From the NCBI GenBank assembly GCA_030613565.1, contig JAUWLS010000008.1:1-38947 (forward strand): a DNA stretch of 38,947 nucleotides, in the 5' to 3' direction. A model generated the notes under the pieces. The model ran no database searches. It worked only from the letters and a program-made list of their open reading frames with translations, and was not told the DNA's origin. Below, one piece after another: positions 1 to 7,455 of the stretch; within the stretch, counting starts at the first letter, position 1, and each line of letters opens with the position of its first letter. Origin of the DNA: Candidatus Shapirobacteria bacterium (GTDB taxonomy: Bacteria; Patescibacteriota; Microgenomatia; UBA12405; JAUWLS01). Position numbers and translations under genes: made by a program.

Positions 1-646
1 TTACAAAAAGAGCTAGGAGGGCAGGTTTAAAGTGGGCAATAAAAGCTTTTTTGAGGTTTTTCGTTTCATTAAGGATTAAAAAGGCTAGAAGTATGGGGGT
101 AAAGATATTTGAGGTGTTATAGGTGAAAAAAGTTAGAGAAAAAAGAAAAAAAGAAAGGTATTTTTTGTTTTTGAGAAAAGAAAGGGTTCCTCCTAAAAGC
201 AGGGCTAAAAGAAGAGTAACTTCAAAAGCGGCACGAGAATAATGGATGTGCCAGGGGGCGAGAGCCAGTACTAGGGCGGAGAGAAGTGAGAGGCGAGAGT
301 TTTTAGTTAGATGTTTAAGTAAAGAAAAAAGAAGATATATATTTAAAATTCCAAAAAGAATCGGTGCTAGCCTGACACCCAAGGTGTTTAAACCAAAAAG
401 GCCGACAAAAGGAACTGTGGTGTACATTAAAAGCGGCGCACGGGATTCGGCAAGGGAATTTATATAAGTGGGAAGAAGTTGGCCAGTATAACTTTTGGCG
501 GTTTTTAAAAGAGAAAAGGCATGATATCCAACATCTAATTCATCTCCAAAGAGAGGAAGATTTTCTAGTTGGAAGAGTCTTAAAAATAGGGCAAGGAGGA
601 TAATTAAAAATAGGTGGAAACTGGTTTTATTTTTTAATTTTGTCAT
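1..646 (-). CDS. GT-C membrane glycosyltransferase (ArnT/PMT-like), 3'-truncated
   Basis: This is the N-terminal 215 codons of a polytopic membrane protein; the reading frame stays open to the window edge, so the C-terminus is missing. It starts MTKLKNKTSFHLF at the ATG ending at 644. A first membrane segment is followed by an acidic loop motif, GDELDVGYHA, near residue 34, the position where ArnT/PMT-type (GT39/GT83-like) enzymes carry their catalytic Asp/Glu. Several further Leu/Phe-rich membrane helices follow. The family transfers sugars from polyprenyl-phosphate donors on the outer face of the membrane. Its start overlaps the preceding gene by 20 bp, so it is probably co-translated. Acceptor and sugar cannot be told from sequence. 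Confidence 0.8.
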   Translation of the reverse strand, partial: MTKLKNKTSFHLFLIILLALFLRLFQLENLPLFGDELDVGYHAFSLLKTAKSYTGQLLPTYINSLAESRAPLLMYTTVPFVGLFGLNTLGVRLAPILFGILNIYLLFSLLKHLTKNSRLSLLSALVLALAPWHIHYSRAAFEVTLLLALLLGGTLSFLKNKKYLSFFLFSLTFFTYNTSNIFTPILLAFLILNETKNLKKAFIAHFKPALLALFV

Positions 647-1919
647 TATTTTCACTCTTTAAATATTTTACATAAAAAATGGAGAATAAGGCGAGAAGGA
701 AAAGAGAAAGGAGTCTGGGTAGAAGATTGTCTTTAAACACTAATAGTTTTTTTAGGAGAGGAAGTTGTGGATACCACCAGAGATTATAAAGATTCAGAAA
801 GTGAACTAGGGACAGATAAAAATAATATTTCAGATCTATCTTTTTAAGTGAAACGAGAATAATTAGAGGGAAAAAGATGGGATAAAGATAGCGTTCGTGC
901 ATGTTGGTCATGAAAAGGAAGGTGGTGAAGCTAATTAGAAGAAGAAGAGAAAATATTTTTTGAGGAGTCAGTTTTTTCATTTTAGTAAAGATTTTTAGGG
1001 TGGGGATAAAAACCAGAAGTAAAGTAATAAGGGTGCCCCAAGTTTTAGTTTTAAGCCCAAGCAAGAGAATGTCCTGACTAAGACTTAAGTCTTGACCAAA
1101 GAGGAGGGTCCAAAAATTAAAAGCGTTTCCAACGAGCATGTTCCCTTGTCTGGGAAGAACGCGATTGGTATACATATACCAAATCCAGCCTAAGACATTG
1201 CTGTGATGAACAAAAGGAAGAGTTAGGGCAATGAAGACAAGGGCCACAAAAAGAGCTTTTAAGAGAATCTTTTTTATGTCTTTTTTTTGTTGCCAAATGA
1301 GGAGTAAAACAACTGGTGACCAAACTATAAGAGAGAGCTTGAAATAAAGGGAAAGAAAAAGAAAGAAGAATGATTTAAGGTGATCCTTTTTATAGAGTTT
1401 CCAAATACCAAAGAGGGCTAAGAAGTTAATTAAAGAGTCGGTTTGCCCCCAGACAGTTGAGTTATAGATAAGGACAGGGTTAAAAAGAAAAAGTAAACAA
1501 GCCGTAAGAGCAGCTTTCTTCTTTTTGGTAAGTTCTAAAACTATTTTATAAATCAGAGAAGAGAGGGCGATGTCGGAGAGAATAAAAGGGAGCTTTAAAA
1601 GCAGGATGTGGAGGTTTTTTTCTAAGAAGGGAAAAATAAAAGAAGGGAAAAAAGAAAATTTTATATTAAAAAACCAAAGAATAGAGAAAATAATCTGGTT
1701 TAACTTACTGATTAGTGCAAAGAGAAACATGGAAGCAACTGGTTGATTTGGCCAAGAGACGCCCCAGAAGTTGCCTTCATAAAAACCCTTTGCACCGTAT
1801 TCCCAAAATCGATTACCCCAATCAACGTGGTTTAATATGTCGGGATGATAAGAAGAGATAAGAGCAATAAAGAGACGTAGGACAAGTCCGATTAAGAGGA
1901 TTTTTTTTAATTTTTTCAT
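627..1919 (-). CDS. Gpi18-like GT-C mannosyltransferase
   Basis: A 430-residue polytopic membrane protein. The first outside loop holds an acidic motif (HPDILNHVDWGNRFWEYG, residues about 25-42), as expected for GT-C enzymes. Near residues 340-344 there is the motif MHERY followed by LYP, which is characteristic of the Gpi18/ALG6-like group (COG5542). Such enzymes transfer a hexose, often mannose, from a polyprenyl-phosphate sugar on the outer side of the membrane. It follows the upstream gene after 9 bp and shows no Shine-Dalgarno motif. The family is fairly clear; substrate and product are unknown. Confidence 0.75.
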   Translation of the reverse strand: MKKLKKILLIGLVLRLFIALISSYHPDILNHVDWGNRFWEYGAKGFYEGNFWGVSWPNQPVASMFLFALISKLNQIIFSILWFFNIKFSFFPSFIFPFLEKNLHILLLKLPFILSDIALSSLIYKIVLELTKKKKAALTACLLFLFNPVLIYNSTVWGQTDSLINFLALFGIWKLYKKDHLKSFFFLFLSLYFKLSLIVWSPVVLLLIWQQKKDIKKILLKALFVALVFIALTLPFVHHSNVLGWIWYMYTNRVLPRQGNMLVGNAFNFWTLLFGQDLSLSQDILLLGLKTKTWGTLITLLLVFIPTLKIFTKMKKLTPQKIFSLLLLISFTTFLFMTNMHERYLYPIFFPLIILVSLKKIDLKYYFYLSLVHFLNLYNLWWYPQLPLLKKLLVFKDNLLPRLLSLFLLALFSIFYVKYLKSENNDKIKK

Positions 1920-1928
1920 AAGAATGAA

Positions 1929-3395
1929 TTAGAGAGGCCAGGCGGATAATATATAAGTTATAGATCTTGTGTTCCATAAAAAGAGGCGGTGGAATAATAA
2001 TATTAAAAATATCCTAGTAAGGAGAGTTAAAAGAGGGGGTTTTTTAATTTTTTCTTCAAACAGAATTAGAAGAGTGAAAATTAGGACTAATATTTTAAAG
2101 ATGGTAGATGTACTTGGTTTCGACTCATTGAGTACATAATATCCCCAATGAAAGCTGCCAGACACAAGGAAGACTAGTGATAAAAATAGATTTGTTTTAG
2201 AAAAATAAAGGATAGTATCTAAGATGAATTTACCTACAAAAACAGAAAGAAGGGGAATAATAGACAAGTAATACCAAGGGTAATTGGCCGAAGACATGAA
2301 TGTGGTGACAAGGGTAAGTAGAATAAAACTTACCCCCAGCAGGTTAGTTTTCTTGTTTTTGAATATATTTTTTAGTTGTAAAAAAGATATTAACCACGAG
2401 CCAGTCCACCACAAATCAGGAAACCAGGATTTAAATGTTGGTTGGATGATTTGTTGAACCAGGTTAATGGGACCAGAAAAGCCTCTCCCGGATTGAGAAA
2501 GTAGTATGTTTAAAAATAGATCAGGAGAAAATAGGAGTCCGTAAAGTGGGTAAAGAAGAAAAACAAAGAGGGCAGGAATTAGGAAAAAGGGTATTTTTTT
2601 ATATTTTTTCTGAGAGTAAAGATAGTATGCTCCAGCAATAATCATAAAAGTTCCGGGTAATTTTGAAAGTGAACAGAGTCCTGCAAAGAAACCAGAGAGA
2701 ATGAGGAAGAAGTTTTTTTTATGTCTTTTGAAAAGTTGCAAAGAAATTAAGGAGAACATTAATAAGGGAGCGATCACATTTTCGGCAAGCGAGAGGCGAG
2801 TTAAAAAAAGAAAAGAAGGAACAGTAGAGTAGACAAGAAATGACAAAACACCAGCCCCAACTCCCCAGATTTGGGTAGCAAGAATAAAAACGAGGATTCC
2901 AGTTAAAACAGAAAGGTAAATAGGTGTTTTCCGGAATTCTTCGGGCTTAATGTCATTTAATTGGTCTCCGGAAGTGTTAAAAGCGTAAATAATACTGGCA
3001 AAAATGGGATGGTCAAAATAAGGTGAAACAAAGTTTAGATATCTGTCGCCCAGACCATAATCTACAGTTTCTATTGAGGTAACAGATGATTCCTTTCGAT
3101 CTTTGTTTTTGAGGGTTATAAGTTCTCCCCCATCTTTGGTCATAGAAAAACCATCAACCTTACCATTATTGTTGGATTGTTTGTGGGTTTTGTAGATTGA
3201 AAAATCAGACCATCCAGTAGGTATACCAGTAGATAAAAAACTCTTCCCGGTCCAGACAAAATCAAATTCATCTAATATTTCAGGGGTGGGGATTTTCTCT
3301 ATGGATATATCACGGAGCTTTTTAAACTGAAGAGAATAAAAGGTGAGAAAAATAAGAGGAAGAATAATTTTTATTATTTTTTTAGCTTTTGCCAT
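1929..3395 (-). CDS. GT-C membrane glycosyltransferase (ArnT/PMT-like)
   Basis: A polytopic membrane protein of 488 residues from the ATG at 3395 (MAKAKKIIKII). A longer reading from 3410 needs a TTG start. After the first membrane helix comes an acidic loop, TPEILDEFDFVWTGKSFL, and later YFDHPIFASIIYAF, the layout of ArnT/PMT_2-type glycosyltransferases with an Asp-containing first loop. A soluble stretch of about 80 residues with many charged residues sits between these motifs. The C-terminal half is a series of hydrophobic helices. The start overlaps the preceding GT2 gene by 22 bp. Likely role: transfer of a sugar from a polyprenyl-phosphate donor onto a surface acceptor; specificity unknown. 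Confidence 0.7.
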   Translation of the reverse strand: MAKAKKIIKIILPLIFLTFYSLQFKKLRDISIEKIPTPEILDEFDFVWTGKSFLSTGIPTGWSDFSIYKTHKQSNNNGKVDGFSMTKDGGELITLKNKDRKESSVTSIETVDYGLGDRYLNFVSPYFDHPIFASIIYAFNTSGDQLNDIKPEEFRKTPIYLSVLTGILVFILATQIWGVGAGVLSFLVYSTVPSFLFLTRLSLAENVIAPLLMFSLISLQLFKRHKKNFFLILSGFFAGLCSLSKLPGTFMIIAGAYYLYSQKKYKKIPFFLIPALFVFLLYPLYGLLFSPDLFLNILLSQSGRGFSGPINLVQQIIQPTFKSWFPDLWWTGSWLISFLQLKNIFKNKKTNLLGVSFILLTLVTTFMSSANYPWYYLSIIPLLSVFVGKFILDTILYFSKTNLFLSLVFLVSGSFHWGYYVLNESKPSTSTIFKILVLIFTLLILFEEKIKKPPLLTLLTRIFLILLFHRLFLWNTRSITYILSAWPL

Positions 3396-4192
3396 TTTTG
3401 ACCAGACCAAAGGATTAGGGTTAGCAAATAATATTTAAGGATACCGTGATATTTTTTACTACTTTGAATCAACCACTGATTGGGTTTCTTTTTTATGGTT
3501 TTACAGCTGGAACCAACCTCATGAATAATTTTTGATTGAGGAGAATAGAGTACTTTTTTTCCTGCTTTTCGAACTCGATCACAGAGATCATGATCTTCAA
3601 AGTACATAAAATATTTTTCATCCCAGCCACCAAGACGATCAAAGAGGGATTTTTTAATAAGAATGGCGGCAGCAACAAGAGAGTGAACTTCTTGTTCCTC
3701 TTTGGGGATATAGGGTGAGAAAGTTTTCTTTTGAAGAAAAAATTCTTGAAAAGCATTTTTTAAGGTTTGGGGAGGGTAAGCTAATGGTTGGTAATCCCCT
3801 CTTTCGTTTACCAGAGCAGGGCTAATGATGCCGATTTTGGGATTGTTTTCAAGCTTTTGGATTAGTTTTTTTATAGAAGAATCCTTAAGACAAGTATCTG
3901 GGTTTAAAAAGAAAAGAAATTTTCCCTTGGCAATTTTTACAGCTTGATTATTGGCAGCAGCAAACCCAAGGTTTTTAGGGTTTCTAAAGAGAGTCAGTTG
4001 AGGAGTAGAAAAAGAAAGCTTTTCAAGAAGTGAAACAGTATTGTCTTTGGAATTGTTGTCGACAATAATTAGTTCGGAGTTGACGTGGGGAAAGAGATAT
4101 TTTTTGAGTGAATCAAGATAAGGCTTAATGTTTTTACCACTGTTATAGGTGACGGTGATAATACTTAAAGTAGGGTTTTTATTTTTTGTCAT
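3374..4192 (-). CDS. GT2 glycosyltransferase (rhamnosyltransferase-like)
   Basis: A cytoplasmic GT-A-fold enzyme of about 272 residues. The nucleotide-sugar binding region begins with LSIITVTYNSG and contains VDNNSKDNT. The metal-binding motif appears as NPD in FLNPDTCL. The likely catalytic acidic pair sits in YFMYFEDHDLCDRVRKAG, followed by a conserved HE in the C-terminal part. This is the WbbL/rhamnosyltransferase-like GT2 group (COG1216). I chose the ATG at 4192, which gives a 14 bp overlap with the preceding gene; another ATG at 4210 adds six residues. It probably adds a sugar to a lipid-linked glycan on the cytoplasmic face. Confidence 0.85.
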   Translation of the reverse strand: MTKNKNPTLSIITVTYNSGKNIKPYLDSLKKYLFPHVNSELIIVDNNSKDNTVSLLEKLSFSTPQLTLFRNPKNLGFAAANNQAVKIAKGKFLFFLNPDTCLKDSSIKKLIQKLENNPKIGIISPALVNERGDYQPLAYPPQTLKNAFQEFFLQKKTFSPYIPKEEQEVHSLVAAAILIKKSLFDRLGGWDEKYFMYFEDHDLCDRVRKAGKKVLYSPQSKIIHEVGSSCKTIKKKPNQWLIQSSKKYHGILKYYLLTLILWSGQKWQKLKK

Positions 4193-5075
4193 GGAAAAAG
4201 GCAAAGACATCTTGGTCTGAAAGAGGATATTTTATTTCTTTGGATGGAAATTTCTTCATTCTTTTGCAGGCAGAAAAGATAACTTTTATATAATTGGGGC
4301 CAAAGAGAACACGAGCAATCAAGGCAATACGATGAGTAAAAAGAAGTTTGGGATCAGTTATGTTTTTCCAGATTAAAAGGAGCTGGTTTCTTTCTTTGAT
4401 TCGATCAACATAAGAAGATTCAAAACGAGAAATAGTAGTTTCGTGTTTGTGATCAACAAGAGACTTGGGTTCCCAGAGATGGTGGTAACCAGATTTTAGG
4501 GCACGATAGCCAAGATCAACGTCCTCCCAGAAAAAAGGGTGGTAAAGCTCGTCAAAGCCTTTAAACTTTAGAAACAGTTCTCTCCTAATAACAGAACTAC
4601 CACCATTAAGCCAGGCAGTGAGGTGGGTTTTTTTACCTTTTTCTCCAGGACAGTGTTGAAAAAAACCGTTTCCCCAGTAGATTTTTGCCCAAGACCACTC
4701 ACCCTCCGAAAAAGAGACACCAAATAGTTTTGGATCAGAAAAGTGAGGTAGGGAGTGCTTTAAATAATCTTTGTGAGGGGAGACGTCGTTATTTAGAAGA
4801 ACAACTAAGTCCCCTTTTGATTTTTTGACAGCAAGATTTGAGGCGTGACCAAAACCATAGTTTTTCTTGAGTTTGATTATTTTTAGTTTTTTGTGTTTTT
4901 TTTGGAGAGACTTAAGATAGGAAATGCTTTTGTCTTCTGAACCATTATCAATGACAATTATCTCTTGAGCTTCTGGGGAATTTTTAAGGACGTTAGGAAG
5001 ATTGTTTTTGAGAATTTTTTCTCCATTCCAGTTGGTGATAATGATAGAAGTGGTGAGTTTTTTAGTTTTAGCCAT
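4179..5075 (-). CDS. GT2 glycosyltransferase (rhamnosyltransferase-like)
   Basis: A 298-residue GT-A-fold enzyme. SIIITNWNGEKIL opens the donor-binding region, VIDNGSEDKS follows, and the DxD-type metal site is NND in LLNNDVSPHKDYL. The acceptor/catalytic region reads FFWEDVDLGYRALKSGY, and a DHKHE motif lies downstream, typical of the COG1216 group. It lies 4 bp after the YfhO-like gene and overlaps the next GT2 gene by 14 bp, so the two GT2 enzymes are probably made together and may add consecutive sugars. There is no transmembrane segment apart from weak hydrophobicity near the C-terminus. Confidence 0.85.
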   Translation of the reverse strand: MAKTKKLTTSIIITNWNGEKILKNNLPNVLKNSPEAQEIIVIDNGSEDKSISYLKSLQKKHKKLKIIKLKKNYGFGHASNLAVKKSKGDLVVLLNNDVSPHKDYLKHSLPHFSDPKLFGVSFSEGEWSWAKIYWGNGFFQHCPGEKGKKTHLTAWLNGGSSVIRRELFLKFKGFDELYHPFFWEDVDLGYRALKSGYHHLWEPKSLVDHKHETTISRFESSYVDRIKERNQLLLIWKNITDPKLLFTHRIALIARVLFGPNYIKVIFSACKRMKKFPSKEIKYPLSDQDVFAFFHDKK

Positions 5076-5079
5076 TAGT

Positions 5080-7455
5080 TTAGTTTAGCAACTTTTTAAC
5101 AGTGTTGGATTTTTTGTTTCCAATTTTGAATATTGAGAGTTTTAACCAGAAAGGACTAGTCAAAAGAGATAGAAAAGAAAAGGTGAAAATATAAATTCCT
5201 TGAATAAAGGAGTTGGGTAAATATTTAAACACGACTTGGTGATCTCCTGGAGGAACAAGAACGGCTCGGAGATTTAGGTCAGCTCTTAATACTGGGACAG
5301 AGGGTTGATCGTCAATCTTAACTTTCCATCCCTCGTCGTAAGAGTCAGTAAGAACAAGTAATCCAGTTTGAGAGTTATGTGTTTTGAGAGTTATTTGGTT
5401 GTCTTTGTAGTCAACTAACTCTACAGATCCCATTCCAAGTTCAGTTTGAAAAATATCTTCTTCTAAAACAACTTCCTCCCTTAGATTGATTTCCTGCATC
5501 TTTTGAGCAATGGACGAAATGGAGTTTTCTACAGAGTAGTCTGTGACAAAAAAGGCTTTGGGGTAGATAGATTTATTTTCATATAGTTTTGTTTTTCCCT
5601 CTTCTAAGATAAGCTTTACTTGTTTATCATCTATTATGCTTAAGGATAGAATATATTTTACTCCCATAAGGTTGGCTACCTGGGATTTCCAATGAGGTTG
5701 ATATACGATACGAGGATAGGTTTTTAGTTCTTCTACTTTCTGTTTAGGATCCATAAGGCGAACCAAATAATCATAGCGATTATCTCGAATAGAAGCGTAG
5801 CCGTTGATCATGGGAATCTGATAAGGAATATTACTATTGGAAGGTAAAAGTTCAACATTGGTGATAAGGAGTCGGTTTTCTTTGATATTTTCTTGGAGGT
5901 ATCTGGTTATTTCAGTTTGAGGATAGACAAGATCCTTGTCAATAAAGGAATTATATTTCCAACCTTGTCGAATTAGCTCCAGGGAGGCAACTAAAATAAT
6001 TAAGACCGATAATGGTTTCCATAGTTTTTTGAATTTTAAAGAAACTACACAAGAGAGGATGGTGAAAATAGATACAAGACTAGGAAGAATTAAGTTTCTT
6101 TGGGCCGTTGATTGAGACAAGTTACTTGAGGGAAGGAAGAAACTGAGAATCCAAAAAGAAATAATCAAAGCAAAAGGAAAGAAAAAGATTTTTGATTTTA
6201 TTTTATTTTTTCCCTTCAAAAGGTCATCAAAGATTGACATTGTTATAGCAGCGAGGACAGTAAGGGCAAAAGCAACTATCCAAATCATTCTCATGGGGGC
6301 TACATCTGATAAAAAGCTGATTGGTACTTTCCTCAAGACCCTTCCCAGTGGATTGTCAATCATGAATAAGGTTGGGGTAAGGGCTGAGAATAGCCAAAAA
6401 AGCATTTCTGGTTTCTTTTTTCTGATTTTCTTATTCTTACTGAAAACAAAAACTAAGCCTAGGCTCCAGAAAACAAAACAAGCTGCACCGACAGAAGCGT
6501 TGTCGGGATAATAGATTTTGGAAGTAAAGTTCCAAGTGGATGGATGTCCAAAGAAATCTGGAGCAAAGAGCATGATTAGGTTTTCAGTCGGCAGGAAGTA
6601 TGGCTCCCCACTGGACTCTCCAAAAACCGCTTCTTCTCGTACCACTTTAGTGCCGAGATTATAAGCAGGCAGGGTTTGTGGTGCAGAAAGGCCTAGTCCT
6701 ATAAACACAAATATGATAACCAAGATTGTCTTTTTTGAAAACAGAGGTCTGAATTTAAAAAGGAAATATAATGCTAAAAGAAAAAGACTGTATATTGCTG
6801 GAGGAGGATATCCTCCAAGCATGGTCATGGATACTGAGAGAGAAAGAAGAACTAGCCATTTTAAGCGACTTTCTTTTCTTACTTTTTCCAAAAGAAAAAG
6901 ACTCAAAGGAAGCCAAAGCGCTGTGTGTCCATCAATTCCAAACTCAAGATGATTGAGCATGATAAGTGAAAATCCCCAAGCCACACCAGCAAGTAAAGCA
7001 GGAATGGTTTTTTTGGTTAATTCTTTTAAAAATAAAAAACTAAAAACAGCTGCCAAAAACGGTTGTAGTGTTAAATAAATGGTCCAGGCGTCGAGTTTTG
7101 GTAGAATCCAAAAAAGTAAATTAAGAGGATAAAAAACAGCAGTTTGTAGATTTCCCAAAAGTGGTGTTCCTGAAAGGATGTAAGGGTTCCAGAGCGGTAG
7201 TAAATTGTTTTTAAGTTGGTCTATAACTAGCAAGCGCCAAGGGAGAATCTGTTTTATCCCATCAAAAAGTACCCAACTTTTAATTGGATAGTCTGTTTGA
7301 ATACCTCCCCATTTATGATCGATCCAGGGATGATAGTGCCCGATTAAAATATCTCCAGGAATAGGATATTTTTGAAAAAAGAAAAATTTATAGAAAAGGA
7401 CAACAGAAAGAAGGGCGAAAAAAAGAATAGGAAAATATTTTTTAAGTTTTTTCAT
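5080..7455 (-). CDS. YfhO-like GT-C membrane glycosyltransferase (copy 2)
   Basis: A membrane protein of 791 residues from the ATG at 7455, which forms an ATGA overlap with the preceding gene; a longer version would need a TTG at 7488. YfhO hallmarks are present: an early outside loop with GDILIGHYHPWIDHKWGG, then WNPYILSGTPLLGNLQTAVF. About twelve hydrophobic segments follow, then a C-terminal outside beta-rich domain ending in PPGDHQVVFKYLP and a last membrane helix. In Bacillus and Listeria, YfhO-type proteins transfer sugar from undecaprenyl phosphate onto lipoteichoic acid with the help of a GT2 enzyme and a GtrA-like protein, and all three component types occur in this window. The acceptor here is unknown. 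Confidence 0.85.
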   Translation of the reverse strand: MKKLKKYFPILFFALLSVVLFYKFFFFQKYPIPGDILIGHYHPWIDHKWGGIQTDYPIKSWVLFDGIKQILPWRLLVIDQLKNNLLPLWNPYILSGTPLLGNLQTAVFYPLNLLFWILPKLDAWTIYLTLQPFLAAVFSFLFLKELTKKTIPALLAGVAWGFSLIMLNHLEFGIDGHTALWLPLSLFLLEKVRKESRLKWLVLLSLSVSMTMLGGYPPPAIYSLFLLALYFLFKFRPLFSKKTILVIIFVFIGLGLSAPQTLPAYNLGTKVVREEAVFGESSGEPYFLPTENLIMLFAPDFFGHPSTWNFTSKIYYPDNASVGAACFVFWSLGLVFVFSKNKKIRKKKPEMLFWLFSALTPTLFMIDNPLGRVLRKVPISFLSDVAPMRMIWIVAFALTVLAAITMSIFDDLLKGKNKIKSKIFFFPFALIISFWILSFFLPSSNLSQSTAQRNLILPSLVSIFTILSCVVSLKFKKLWKPLSVLIILVASLELIRQGWKYNSFIDKDLVYPQTEITRYLQENIKENRLLITNVELLPSNSNIPYQIPMINGYASIRDNRYDYLVRLMDPKQKVEELKTYPRIVYQPHWKSQVANLMGVKYILSLSIIDDKQVKLILEEGKTKLYENKSIYPKAFFVTDYSVENSISSIAQKMQEINLREEVVLEEDIFQTELGMGSVELVDYKDNQITLKTHNSQTGLLVLTDSYDEGWKVKIDDQPSVPVLRADLNLRAVLVPPGDHQVVFKYLPNSFIQGIYIFTFSFLSLLTSPFWLKLSIFKIGNKKSNTVKKLLN

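Noticed and set aside
246-467. Plus-strand open frame of 73 codons
   Set aside because: It runs opposite to the truncated GT-C gene (1-646), whose minus-strand frame has membrane-protein composition; the plus frame has no recognisable features.
7452-7455. Recoding of TGA as glycine, as in some CPR lineages
   Set aside because: TGA ends many genes exactly at ATGA junctions with the next start, and protein lengths fit their families, so TGA is an ordinary stop here.
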